A program made the position numbers and the translations under genes. From assembly GCF_000003815.2 (NCBI RefSeq), contig NW_023365758.1, forward strand, positions 9,760 to 71,759: a stretch of 62,000 nt of DNA, written 5' to 3'. The notes beneath the pieces were generated by a model, which did not search any database, was not told where the DNA came from, and saw nothing but the letters and a program-made list of their open reading frames with translations. Positions 17,933 through 28,231 of the stretch are shown piece by piece (the first letter of the stretch is position 1; each line of letters starts with the position of its first letter). The DNA is from Branchiostoma floridae. Taxonomy: Eukaryota > Chordata > Leptocardii > Amphioxiformes > Branchiostomatidae.

Positions 17933-18796
17933 ATGGACGATCTGCCAACTGTACATGCAGGGGACGAGACAGGCAGCATCAAGAAATTATACTCGGGAAG
18001 GCAGCAGAACAATGAAGGGGACATCCCACGCGAGGAAACGTGCGGAGTAGAATCCGACCATCCTCCCGCACAGCGTCGAACAGAGCACACGGACAGGTTT
18101 GCGGTGAAACGTACTGTGGACAGACGATTCGAGTGTACGGAATGTGACTATAGAGCAGCCAAAAAATATTGTCTAGTAATACACACAAGAATACATACAG
18201 GCGAAAAACCCTATAAATGTGGCCAGTGCGACTACTGTGCTAGGCAGAAAAGTAGTTTAGACCTTCATCGCACTACTAAGCACAGCGGAGAAAAGCCATT
18301 AATGTGTGACGAGTGCGAATACAGGACTGCCGATAGGTCTAACCTATCAGTGCATATGAGACTGCATACAGGCGACAAACCGTATAAGTGTGACCAGTGC
18401 GATTATTCTACTGCGCGGAAGGGAAACTTAGACCGACATATGGCTAAACACACCGGAGAAAAACCTTATAGTTGTAGAGAGTGCGGGTACAGGACGGCTG
18501 ACAGATCTTCCATAGCGGTACATTTGAGAAAACATACAGGTGAGAAACCTTATAAATGTGACCAGTGCGACTATTCTGCTGCAAAGAAAGACAATTTAGA
18601 CCGACACATGGCTACGCACTCCGTAGAAAAGCCCTACATGTGTGGTGGGTGCGGATACAGAACGGGCAACAGGTCTCACCTAAACCGCCATATGAGCAGA
18701 CATGCAAGTGTGAAACCTTATAAATGTGATAAATGCCACTTTTCTACTAAATGGAAAGACTATCTAAAGAAACACTCGTTAAAACATACGTCTTAG
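17933..18796 (+). CDS. ZNF-C, C2H2 zinc-finger protein, 8 fingers, usual start lost
   Basis: After the acceptor CTTTTCAG the paralogs read AAATGG; here the sequence is AAAGGG, so the family start codon is gone. The next in-frame ATG (GCTATGGACGAT, 17933) corresponds to the second conserved Met of the leader and gives 287 residues. An ATG at 17882 is in frame but lies upstream of the splice acceptor and is probably intronic. Eight fingers follow VKRTVDRRF. Finger 2 has a four-residue His spacing (HRTTKH), and the final finger is divergent (YKCDKCHFSTKWKDYLKKH). Intron LINE, weak donor and lost start together suggest reduced function. Confidence 0.8.
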   Translation: MDDLPTVHAGDETGSIKKLYSGRQQNNEGDIPREETCGVESDHPPAQRRTEHTDRFAVKRTVDRRFECTECDYRAAKKYCLVIHTRIHTGEKPYKCGQCDYCARQKSSLDLHRTTKHSGEKPLMCDECEYRTADRSNLSVHMRLHTGDKPYKCDQCDYSTARKGNLDRHMAKHTGEKPYSCRECGYRTADRSSIAVHLRKHTGEKPYKCDQCDYSAAKKDNLDRHMATHSVEKPYMCGGCGYRTGNRSHLNRHMSRHASVKPYKCDKCHFSTKWKDYLKKHSLKHTS

Positions 18797-19640
18797 GGAT
18801 ACAGTTGACACTTGCTAATACGGGACCCTCGGCATCTATAACATCCGGATACATGCAAAAATTGCAGGTGAATACTTCAACACAGGTCTAATCAGTGCGA
18901 ATATTTTGTTTCATGAAGATGTAATTTAGACGTACACAGGGTGAAACAGACTGCTAAATCATAGTGGTCCTTCTGCATTGTGAGATATACAATGTTCCGT
19001 TTCTCCCCTGTAGATATACCCCTGTAGATACCTAATACCATAGACTTTGTTAGTTGCAGATGCAAACATCGATACCGTAAGTCTCAATCTGATGTGTAAA
19101 ACCGTATAAGGTATTAAGTCTGCATATTAAGGAGTGCCGATATCTATGTATAGTTAGCATACATATATTTTTTAACTATACGTCTTTCACTTTATACGTT
19201 TTTATGATATTGAAACGTTGACATTAGATTTTATTTATATCATTTATTATCATTATAACACTCCATTGTGATCATGCATATCGTATGAAATGATAACACA
19301 AACAGAACTGTTCGCTTCCGATACCTTCCAGTGCTGTTCATGCATGTCATCTATTTGTCAAAATATGAATTTGCAACCACCTTCAAAGCAAGATGAAATT
19401 ATTCGATGTTTACAGGATGAAGAGGACATAAAAAAGTCTATATGCTACCATACATATGCTCACAAGAAACCAAAATGCAGTACTTTCAGTACACAATTGT
19501 ACACAGGTTCTTGATCACCAACGCATATTTAAAAAAAGATACAAATTTAAGACTCTGATCAATGACCATATTGACTCGCGGTCGGGGTTGACTTATTTAT
19601 CTAATACAATTCTGGTACGTCTGAAGTTCTAGGCATTTCT
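18797..19640. other. ZNF-C 3' flank with ghost finger
   Basis: Near 18880-18955 the sequence reads like AATCAGTGCGAATATTTTG with TTTAGACGTACACAGGGTG, a degenerate DQCDYS-type finger. Beyond it is AT-rich DNA. Near 19520-19575 is a diverged copy of the start of the LINE fragment that follows. Confidence 0.55.
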
Positions 19641-19889
19641 CAATTTGCACGGCGATCAGTCAAAAATCACCATGCGCGAATACGGAAAACACTGCTGTGC
19701 ACACGTATACGCCTTTACCGGTACGTGCCCTGCGACTGGAAAGCTTACCCGTGGAGGTAATGGTTCAGTCCGGCATGATGCAACTACGCAGGAACGGACT
19801 TTGGCATTCCTGACATTCCTGTGGAGTTTTTGGAATTCTTTGCAAACGGTCGCTTACTATACTATTAGGCTCGCCCACCAGGCGTCGCC

Positions 19890-20204
19890 AAAAAGATAAA
19901 ATTTGAAGACTCGGATCAATGCCCATATTGCGAAGAAAAGCAGACAATAGTACATCTTTTCGCGGAATGCCTCACTGTCAAAATTTTCTGGAAAGAGTTT
20001 ACTGACTGGTGGAAAAAAGAAAATCAGCATCCCGCAGGTCTTACCAACAATGAAATTATTTATGGTCACCTGTCCCACCTTCAAAACAATAAAACATTGA
20101 ACAGGTGTATCATACAGGCCAAATATTACCTTTTCTGCACCGCCATTAGCAATGTCTACCCCACGTTCCATGCCGTAAAGCATAAACTACCAGAGTATGT
20201 TTAA
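19890..20204 (+). pseudogene. LINE ORF2 C-terminal fragment with zinc knuckle
   Basis: An open fragment of about 104 codons ending in TAA at 20202. It has a CPYC spaced to HLFAEC, then FWKEFTDWW. This C-x2-C, H, C pattern is the zinc-binding region at the C-terminus of LINE reverse transcriptases. The 3' UTR continues to about 20460 with GTAGTCGGAGATGTAGTC (twice) and an A-rich tail, matching the relic at 4744-4905. Upstream domains are missing. Confidence 0.75.
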
Positions 20205-20460
20205 GATAGCTAGTATAAGTGGTTTCAAAGTGATGTAAGTTGCCAATTGTAAAGTGTTGTAGTTATGTATCTGTTGTAGTCGGAGATGTAGTCATGATCA
20301 TGAATCTGTACATGTAATTGTAAATGTCACAACGTCTAGGATTTTGAGAGCGAATTGTAAAGTTTATAGTCATGTATTTGCTGTAGCCGGAGATGTAGTC
20401 GTGAAGCTATACATGTAAATGTGTGTAATTTTGATCTTTTTTAAAAAATTGAAAAAAAAT

Positions 20461-21025
20461 CAATTTGCAGTTATTGAATTAAATTGTTATTTCGTCCGCT
20501 TCTTTTTTGTCTACCTGTGTGTCTAACCTTTATCGACATATTCTTTCTTTCATATACTAGCTAACAGACATTTGTCATACATAGGAGTGTCCTTTCTGTG
20601 ACGTCACGACCTAAATGCCAAAATGCTACCAAAGAGCACACAGTAGACAATCGGTTTTAATATTTAGTCAATTTAATCAATAATAAATAGACGCTGATAT
20701 TCTAGGTAATAATGCTACTTGAACTAGGTGAATGCCGATATAACGATGTAGGGCATTGTAACATTGATCATTTCTATCTCATCAAGACCTACCCACATTC
20801 CAAATATTTAATACAGTCCATCCAGGCCTTGAAGGTATGCTGTCCACGTTTGTGCATAAGCACGCATTCATAAACACAAACATAGTTTTACGCACATGCA
20901 TACTTACAAACACTACCCAATAACGTCACCTTTTAGGTAATAAAGCAAATGATACAACCCAGGAACAGCGTTATTTTAGCAGAGGAAAGTAATGCAGTTA
21001 AGTTTTATGTCGTTAAATTGTAGGG
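20461..21025. other. Spacer before ZNF-D
   Basis: Includes the shared pre-promoter block from CATCAAGACCTACCCACATT (about 20782) to an ACA-rich stretch and AACGTCACCTTT (about 20930). No gene is seen. Confidence 0.6.
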
Positions 21026-21203
21026 GTAATCGGGTGAATCAACTTTAACCTTCGACGTCCACAGAGCTGAAAGGTCAGCTTTCCAGGCCGCCATTTTGAT
21101 TCATCGAATGATCACGGGCAGATCCCTTTGTTTCCAGTTTGGTCGTTTTTAAGACAAGTCTACACATTAGCAGTTACTCAAGACCATAAACGGGTAGGTA
21201 AGA
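21026..21203 (+). promoter_or_regulatory. ZNF-D promoter and first exon
   Basis: GTAATCGGG, a degenerate DR1 (TAACCTTCGACG), GAAAGGTCA, GGCCGCCATTTTGATT and donor GGGTAGGTAAG. A 2-nt change in the exon shifts the first-exon frame, so that frame does not reach exon 2. Confidence 0.6.
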
Positions 21204-21591
21204 CATTTGTTTGCTGCCTATCTACGTTGTAAGAGTGTATATTTGTTTATTTGTATCATTGTATGTAAGTAACGTCATTTGTGCGCGCGCGCGCGCGAGT
21301 GTGTACATGTGTGTGTTGTGTGTGTGCATCTATGTGTGTGTGTGTGTAACGTTATTTGTATGTGCGCGTGTGGTATGTGTATATGCATCTATGTGTGTGC
21401 GCGCACGTGCGTGTTTGTGCATGTGTGTGTACGTGTGTAATACGGACTACAGCTTGTTGTATTCCATATGAATAGAGTAGACACGTTAGCGTTCCGGGAC
21501 AACAATGTGGGTGTAGACGGCATGGGAATGTTGTTGTTTTTTTATCCTCCATAAAGTTCCGATTTTGTAGGAGTTATTGTTCTTTTCAGAA

Positions 21592-22012
21592 ATGGGCGAA
21601 AGATGCAGTGAGGTCGCTATGGACGATCGGTCAACTGTACACCATGGGGACAAGACAAGTAAAAGCGAGAAATTAGACACGGAAAGGCAGCAGAGCAATA
21701 AATGGGGCATTTCACGCGAGGAACCGTGCGGAGTAGAATCTGACCATCCTCCTGGACAGGTCCATACAGAGCAAGCGGGATTTCTTGCGTTGAAACGTAC
21801 TGTGGACAGACGCTTCGAGTGTACGGAATGTGACTATAGGCCAGCCAAAAAGGTTAAACTATCGAGACACACAAGAAAACATACTGGCGAGAAACCTTAT
21901 AAGTGCGACATTTGCGACTATTCTGCTGCAAAGAAAGACCATTTAGAGTCACACATGGAAAAGCACACCAGCGAAAAACGCTTCATGTGTGTGGAGTGCG
22001 GATACAGAACTG
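21592..22012 (+). pseudogene. ZNF-D 5' coding part, cut by a transposon
   Basis: The start is at AAATGG after acceptor CTTTTCAG. The leader (MGERCSEVAMDDRSTVHHGD) and VKRTVDRRF-like junction are as in ZNF-B. Two full fingers follow, then a third up to FMCVECGYRT. The element at 22013-23439 enters the codon after ACT. Read on, the frame ends at 22057-22059 inside the element. The 9-bp duplication ACAGAACTG (22004-22012) marks the junction. Together with the part at 23440-24084 the locus had 10 fingers. Confidence 0.85.
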
Positions 22013-23439
22013 GCAAGTCTACGAAAACCTCGCCTTCCGCACTGGTGTTCCAGTGCTGAATCAATTGTCTGAACGGCCTCAGCACTGGTTTTCCAGTGCT
22101 GAAATTCTTTCAGCACTCGTTTTCCAGTGCTGATCGGCCTTGTTCGAGTGCTGAAACTCCCTCAGCACTGGTTTTCCAGTGCTGAATTTCTTTCAGCACT
22201 CGTTTTCCAGTGCTGAACTTCTGTCAGCACTCGTTTTCCAGTGCTGAACTGCCGCCAGCACTCGGTTACCAGTGCTGAAATCCGGGGATTTGTTGTTGTT
22301 TCGGGGCCGGGTCAGGTCAAAGGTCATTCAGCACTGTTTACACAGTGCTGAAATCTCCGTCAGCACTGGAACCGAGTGCTGATATACAAAAACCTCGCCT
22401 TCCGCACTGGATTTACCAGTGCTCGAGGACACTTCAGCACTGGAAAACCAGTGCTATGAAATCTTCAGCACTGGAAAACGAGTGCTGACGTCTTTTAAGG
22501 ACTGGAACGATGTGCGAACCAGTGCTGACGTCCTTCCAGCACTGGAATCTCCCAGTGCTGAGAGGGGTACAAGATGTAAATTCGAAGGAAAGATAAGTTA
22601 TTTCGTGCAAAGAAAATTGTAGTTGTGCTATCCATTCGTTATGTAATTGAATATATGTATACTGTATAAGGGATAAGGGATATATATCATTTATAAAATG
22701 AATGAAGACCTTTATTGCACATTTTTTTTATAAAGTACTGATAGCGGTACTAGTCAAAGGACGCAAATTTGATTAAAGTTACTTCGTGCAAAGAAAACTT
22801 CGGGTAAAGTTGTGTATTTTATTCGTTGTCCATGTGTAATTGAAAGGTAGATATATGTATATGTGTATAAAGAGGTGTTTAAGGGATAGCTATCATTATA
22901 ACAATAAGCAACTTGATTGTGTGATTGTGATAGATATAGCCCTTTTGGGAAAGATTTGGGTGGTCCTGAAAAGGGCCGGGGTGCTGTGAGGCAGACTTCA
23001 GCCTGCCTCCTCGTTGTTGTTGTTGTTGTTGTCGTTGAAGAGGCGCCGCTGAACTTCCAAAAGGATGAGGTCTTCCATAGGTGACGTTTATAATCCAGCA
23101 ATGTCTTAAGTTTTAGTAGTAGAGCATAGGACGTATCGTAATTCCAAATTACTGTATATCTCAGAGTCTCCCGATCTCTCAGCACTCTGTTTCCAGTGCT
23201 GAATATTCGTCAGCACTCGTTTTCCAGTGCTGAATGTTCGTCAGCACGGGAAATCCAGTGCTGAACGTTCGTCAGCACTCGGTTTCCAGTGCTGAAGCCG
23301 GCGTTTCGAGTGCTGAGGGCGCGTCAGCACTGGATTTCCAGTGCTGACGAACATTCAGCACTGGAAATCCAGTGCTGACGCCATCTTCAGCTCTGGGTTC
23401 CAGTGCTGAAAAAGGAGGGAGAGGTTTTCGTAGTTTTGC
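22013..23439. mobile_element. Foldback-type element FB1, CAGCACTGG hairpin arrays
   Basis: A 1427-bp insertion in the third finger of ZNF-D. Ends: GCAAGTCTACGAAAACCTCG at 22013 and, in inverted orientation, GCAAAACTACGAAAACCTCT at the right end (23439 leftward). Exact 9-bp duplications ACAGAACTG lie at 22004-22012 and 23440-23448. About 13 hairpin units on the left (22036-22562) and 8 on the right (23178-23410) each consist of CAGCACTGG, a 3-5 nt loop, then CCAGTGCTG, spaced by about 9 nt. The terminal CTCGCCTTCCGCACTGG recurs inside at 22393. The central 22570-23170 has two diverged copies of a 120-bp segment and a GTT run. There is no transposase. Foldback structure with 9-bp duplications resembles FB/Rehavkus-like MULE relatives (inference). 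Confidence 0.9.
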
Positions 23440-24084
23440 ACAGAACTGCTCACAAGTCTCACCTAACCGCACATATGAGAACACATACAGGCGAGAAACC
23501 TTACAAGTGTGACCAGTGCGACTATTCCGCTACACATAAATCTCAGTTGGATAGACACATGGCTAAACACACCGGCGAAAAAAAAATTGATTTGTGGAGA
23601 GTGCGGGTACAGGACGGCTGACAGGTCTTCCTTAACCGTACATATGAGAACGCATACAGGCGTGAAACCTTATAAATGTGACCAATGTGACTATTCCACT
23701 GCTCAGAGAGGAAACTTAGACCGACATATGGCTAAACACACCGGAGAAAAACGCTACATGTGTGGAGAGTGTGGATATAGGTCGGCTGACAGGTCTGCGT
23801 TAAAATCACATATGGTTAAACATACAGGTGTGAAACCCTATACATGTGACTATTGCGACTATTCTGCTGCACGGAAATTTCATTTGGATCGACACATGGC
23901 TAAACACACCGACGAAAAGCCCTTCATGTGTGGAAAGTGCGGATATAGGGCTGCTGACTTGTCTTACTTAACCGTACATATGAGAACACACACAGGCGAG
24001 AAACCCTATAAATGTGACCAATGCGACTATTCTGCTACAAGGAAAGATTACTTAGAGAAGCACTTGATCAAACACACTTCTTAG
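23440..24084 (+). pseudogene. ZNF-D 3' coding part, with an additional 1-nt frameshift
   Basis: Begins with the right copy of ACAGAACTG and resumes exactly where the 5' part stopped (CTCACAAGTCTC for [13 protein letters not shown]). It contains the rest of finger 3 and seven more fingers, ending KHLIKHTS. At 23577-23586 a run of nine A replaces the expected eight, shifting the frame in the linker before LICGECGYR. Even precise excision of FB1 would leave this shift. It could also be a sequencing error in a homopolymer. The last five fingers are nearly identical to those of ZNF-F. Confidence 0.85.
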
Positions 24085-25609
24085 GGATATAGTTGACGGT
24101 TGCGAATACAGGACGGTTGACATAGTTGACCTATCCAGACACATGCAAAAAGTACAGGTAAAGATTCAAAACAAAAAAAGTGATCAGTGCGGCCATATCT
24201 GCTTCTTGGAAAAGAAAGGGGGAGGGGGCATCAGTAGACATTGCGACTAGTTGTGGACATCGACAAGGAGTAACAGTTTCTCGCTTTGTCACAATATTTG
24301 CATTGACCAGTAATTTAGACCTACACGTGGTTGAACCTTACTTGTGTGGGGAGTGCGGGTTCACCGGGATGGGTTGGAACCTACCTGAAATAGTAACTAA
24401 TACTACACAAAGCCGTCTGTCAACGTTCACCAAATTTCAAATCTTGGTTATGCTCAGAAATGTAAGTTAAGCCGTTCCCTTTCTGTTTCAGCCCTAAGCC
24501 ATTTGAACATATCTATTATTTATTTGATATAGACTGGTTACTGTTTGAACATAGACATTTTTCGTCGAACGTATCTAAATGCATGTATTTCATACTAAGG
24601 GTGTAATTTTTCTATAATACTAGTAACTGATTCATGCTGATATTACTAGCTTAAAATGCTACGTAGTCATAGACTTTTTCTTATATCACTTGAAACGTTA
24701 GATTATATTCATTTCATTATTAGTAGTAGTTATATGAGTAGTAATATTACTAGTAGCAATATAGTCATTATGCTTTACGTATTACATCTGTACTTATATA
24801 ACTACATCACAGATGCCTTAGGAAGCGAAAACCAGTTAAACCAAGATGTACCAGTATGCAACACCATGCTTTAGTGGTTATGATGCAATCAAATACAGCA
24901 TTCTTACATCTCTGTAAGTTTGTTTTATTCTTTGCCGTTATTTATACGTGTATTTAATACTGTAGTTTATAAGAGCATGAACGCAAAACATTAAGTGGTA
25001 TGTTCTACTGAGACTTCTAGGGCCGCCGAACTTTTGTCATTTTGTATCCATTCTTAATTTTTATAGCTACAAGATGACTTTGACAGATGCTATCTGTGTA
25101 TTTGTACTTTACCTGCACTTATTTTAGGCATAAACGAACCCAAAAAATATATATTACCAAAACTTCACTGGGCATTCTAAGACCTACAAAGTCTTTGCTA
25201 ATTTGTGTATATTTCTAGTCTTTCTAGTAGTCCGAGATGACTTTGGCAGATGCTCCGTTGTTGTTTTGTTATCGTTTGGAAGTTTTCATAATAACATCTT
25301 TCATGTTTAATCTTATATTATCATTTAAATTTATCATCAAGATCAACCCACAAAGCAACTATTCAATACAGTCCATCCAAGCCGTCTAAAGTTATGCTGT
25401 CCACGCACAAACATGCATATGCACGTATTCATACATACAAACATACGCACATATATACATACAAACACCACCGAAAATGTCACCTTCTAACGTTATGATA
25501 GGTAATAAAACAAAGTATACAACCCAAGAACAGCAGCATTATTCTAGCAGAGTAAAGTAATACAATTACGTCATTATTATGGGTTAAGGAATATGTTCAA
25601 CTGTACGGG
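24085..25609. other. ZNF-D 3' flank, ghost fingers and D/F-type spacer
   Basis: Ghost fingers: AAGTGATCAGTGCGG with CTGCTTCTTGGAAAAG (24176-24220), and AACCTTACTTGTGTGGGG with AGTGCGGGTTCACCGGG (24330-24368). The spacer from about 24650 to 25310 (CCAGTTAAACCAAGATG; CAAAACTTCACTGGGCATTC) matches that after ZNF-F. The pre-promoter block follows at 25340-25500. No gene is seen. Confidence 0.65.
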
Positions 25610-25766
25610 GTAATCAGGTGAATCAACTTTGACCTTCGACCTCTGCCAGGCCGCCATTTTGATTTACGGATAATCACTGGCAAATTTCCTTTGTTTCCAG
25701 TCAGGCCGTTTTTAAGACGATTCCACACGATAGCAGTTAATCAGTACCATAAACCGGTAGGTAAGA
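25610..25766 (+). promoter_or_regulatory. ZNF-E promoter and first exon
   Basis: GTAATCAGG, TGACCTTCGACC, GGCCGCCATTTTGATT and donor CCGGTAGGTAAG. The middle GAAAGGTCA half-site is deleted in this copy. The exon frame is open into exon 2 but ATA stands where ZNF-H has ATG. Confidence 0.65.
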
Positions 25767-27217
25767 CATGTCTTTACTGCCTGTCCACTGCTTGCCTGCT
25801 TTTTCCTTTGTACTTTAGATTGAACACAGGTTTCTTTCAGGAAATCAGTGATCGATTTGTAGAAAGGAGAGGGGGGCAGCAATTACTAGTTGTTTACATA
25901 TCTAGGCAAGGATGAACAATGATACGGTTTGATAACTCTTTGAATTAAACTATCTAAAGGAATTTAATCTATGTTAGGGTTAATGTTAGGGTTAATCACA
26001 GTTAGCCTGTCAATTGAACGATCGATTCTGAAGGATTTGTTTTTGGGTGTGCCCATTTACTTTTATTTTCGAAACGTGTGTGTGCGTTTGTGTGGTTGTA
26101 CGTGTGTGTGCGTTCATGTGCGTGTGTACGAGGCTCGTTCTCATTTAAATGTCGAAATGCTGTCGCTTGACTTAACGCCTTGATATGGAGCAAATTATAG
26201 ACAACATCACTGGTTCCTTTATTTTTCCACAACCCCTGTAATGTTAACAAAAGATGCACAACAACATTCGTATAGGTTGATGGGTTAGAAGATTATCATA
26301 GTCGCGGGTGGGATTTCACACCCTAAAAAATGGCTGTCGCCTGAGAAAAAACGAAGAATTCAAATAGTAGCCAAAAATGTAACAATTCAGTTCCCAGAAT
26401 GATTGTTCGGTAGCTGAAACCAGCTGACCAGGCCCTCTGACCGATCACGTCAGATCGCTCCTGTCACTGATCTTGGAGGCTGTGTGAGGTGGTTTATGCC
26501 TGTCGCCAGATTCTGTAACAAACGTTACCACCACGAGTACGATGGTTGCCACGGTTATATTATTCACGTGTAAGACTAGACATGGCCGTTTTTGTGACGA
26601 TGTACAGTTTTTCTGGCTTTCTAAAGAAACAAGAAAGGGTTGTTAAATGTCATTTGTATCCCACCTTGCTTAACAGAATGTTGTACAGAAATGACTGTAA
26701 CAAACGTTACCATTGTTTGATGCTGTCTAAGCTTTCTATTTGACCTGGTGTAAAAAAAGCTGCCCACTTTTTAAATGTTCCTAGGGACATCCACTTATAC
26801 CTAAATGATGTAGCCAATAAGGTAAGTCATTTCGAAGAAAACAGGGTAAAGTCTACTGTTGTAACAAACGTTACCGGTAACGTTTGTTACCTGCCCTGTA
26901 ATGCATTACCAATGGGACCGAAAATAATAAGTTGCCATTTTTTGGCTATGGTTAAAAGAGGAATTTTCCCAAACAGCCAAGTAGTTTTCAATGAAAATAA
27001 AGCCGATTTATTTTTCGACCAAAAAAATGCCATTTTCGACATTTCAATGAGAACGAGTGACGGGTGTGCACGTTTTTGTGTTTGAAACTGAGTGTGGGTG
27101 TATGTGTGTGTTTGTGTGTGTGCCTGTGTCTGTCTGTCTGTCTCTCTCTCTCTCTGAGATCTAGAATAAGAATTACACAGGGATGTTTTATACCGTTCGT
27201 CATTTTTGTTTTTAGAA
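25767..27217. other. ZNF-E first intron
   Basis: Long intron with three copies of GTAACAAACGTTACC (26515, 26697, 26861), the last extended to a perfect palindrome. It ends in a GT/CT-rich run (27090-27157) and acceptor GTTTTTAG. No coding sequence is seen. Confidence 0.7.
26861..26890. repeat. Perfect 30-bp palindrome
   Basis: GTAACAAACGTTACC is followed at once by its exact reverse complement. The half-unit also stands alone at 26515-26529 and 26697-26711. Confidence 0.95.
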
Positions 27218-28231
27218 ATGGACGAAAGAAACAGCGAGGTTGCTATGGACGGTCCCCAAGCTGTACACCCAGGAGACGAAACAAGCATCAGCATAGAAAT
27301 AGACATGGGAAGAGAGCAGAACAACGAAGGGGTCATTCCAAACGAAGAAACGTGCGGTCCCGCCGGAGTAGAATCTGAGCATCCTCCCTCACAGGGCCAT
27401 ACAGAGCAAGTGGACAAGCTTACGGTGAAACGTATTGTGGACAAACCGGACAAACGCTTTGTGTGCACGGAATGTGACTATAGGGCACTCTCAAATGCTC
27501 AACTGTCAATACACAAAAGAAAACATACTGGTGAGAAACCCTATACATGTGACCAGTGTGACTATGCTGCTGCAAAGAAAGGAAATTTAAAGAGACACAT
27601 GGCTAAACACACCGGAGACAAGCCTCTCTTGTGTGGAGAGTGTGGGTACAGGACGACTGACATGGCTTTCTTAACCATACACATGAGAAAACACACTGGC
27701 GCGAAACCTTACAAGTGTGACCAGTGCGACTATTCTTCTGCACAGAAAGGCAACTTAGACCAACACATGGTTAGACACAACGGAGAAAAACCCTTCAAGT
27801 GTGGGGAGTGCGGGTTCAGGACAGCTTTCAAGTCTTCCTTAGCCACACACATGAAAAGACATACAGGTGTGAAACCTTATAAATGTGACCAGTGTGACTA
27901 TTCTGCTGCAGAGAAATCCACGTTAGGCCAACACATGACTAGACACACCGGTGAAAAGCCATACATGTGTGGAGAGTGCGGATACAGGACGGTTACCAGG
28001 TATTCCTTAACCGTGCACATGAGAACACATACAGGTGTGAAACCTTATAAGTGCGACCAGTGTGACTATTCTGCTGCAAAGAAAGGGCATTTAGATTCAC
28101 ACATGGCTAAACACACCAACGAAAAACCCTTCATGTGTGCGGAGTGCGGATACAGAACTGCTCACAGGTCAAACCTATCACGGCATATGATCAAACATAC
28201 CAGCGAGAAACCTACCAATGTGACCAATTAA
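27218..28231 (+). CDS. ZNF-E, C2H2 zinc-finger protein, 9 fingers, truncated end
   Basis: A 337-residue probable nuclear DNA-binding protein starting at AAATGG after GTTTTTAG. The leader MDERNSEVAMD is acidic and slightly longer than in paralogs (insert PAG, and PDK before the first finger). Nine intact fingers follow. The frame then reads KHTSEKPTNVTN and stops. Downstream DNA still shows the remains of a last finger (TGTGACTAC; AAACAAACACTTG; ACACACTTCTTATGG) out of frame, so the terminal finger was lost by a small indel and the former TAG end has decayed. The first finger (ALSNAQLSIHKRKH) is shared with ZNF-F. Confidence 0.9.
   Translation: MDERNSEVAMDGPQAVHPGDETSISIEIDMGREQNNEGVIPNEETCGPAGVESEHPPSQGHTEQVDKLTVKRIVDKPDKRFVCTECDYRALSNAQLSIHKRKHTGEKPYTCDQCDYAAAKKGNLKRHMAKHTGDKPLLCGECGYRTTDMAFLTIHMRKHTGAKPYKCDQCDYSSAQKGNLDQHMVRHNGEKPFKCGECGFRTAFKSSLATHMKRHTGVKPYKCDQCDYSAAEKSTLGQHMTRHTGEKPYMCGECGYRTVTRYSLTVHMRTHTGVKPYKCDQCDYSAAKKGHLDSHMAKHTNEKPFMCAECGYRTAHRSNLSRHMIKHTSEKPTNVTN

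Noticed and set aside
20461-21025. A further zinc-finger locus between C and D
   Set aside because: Only the spacer and pre-promoter block are present; no finger sequence.
22036-22562. CRISPR-like appearance of regularly spaced palindromic repeats
   Set aside because: Units are themselves hairpins with variable loops and 9-nt spacers, lie between transposon ends with target duplications, and the DNA is clearly eukaryotic.
22754-23185. 143-codon open frame in the centre of FB1 as a transposase
   Set aside because: It has no recognisable motif, and part of it translates a GTT run.
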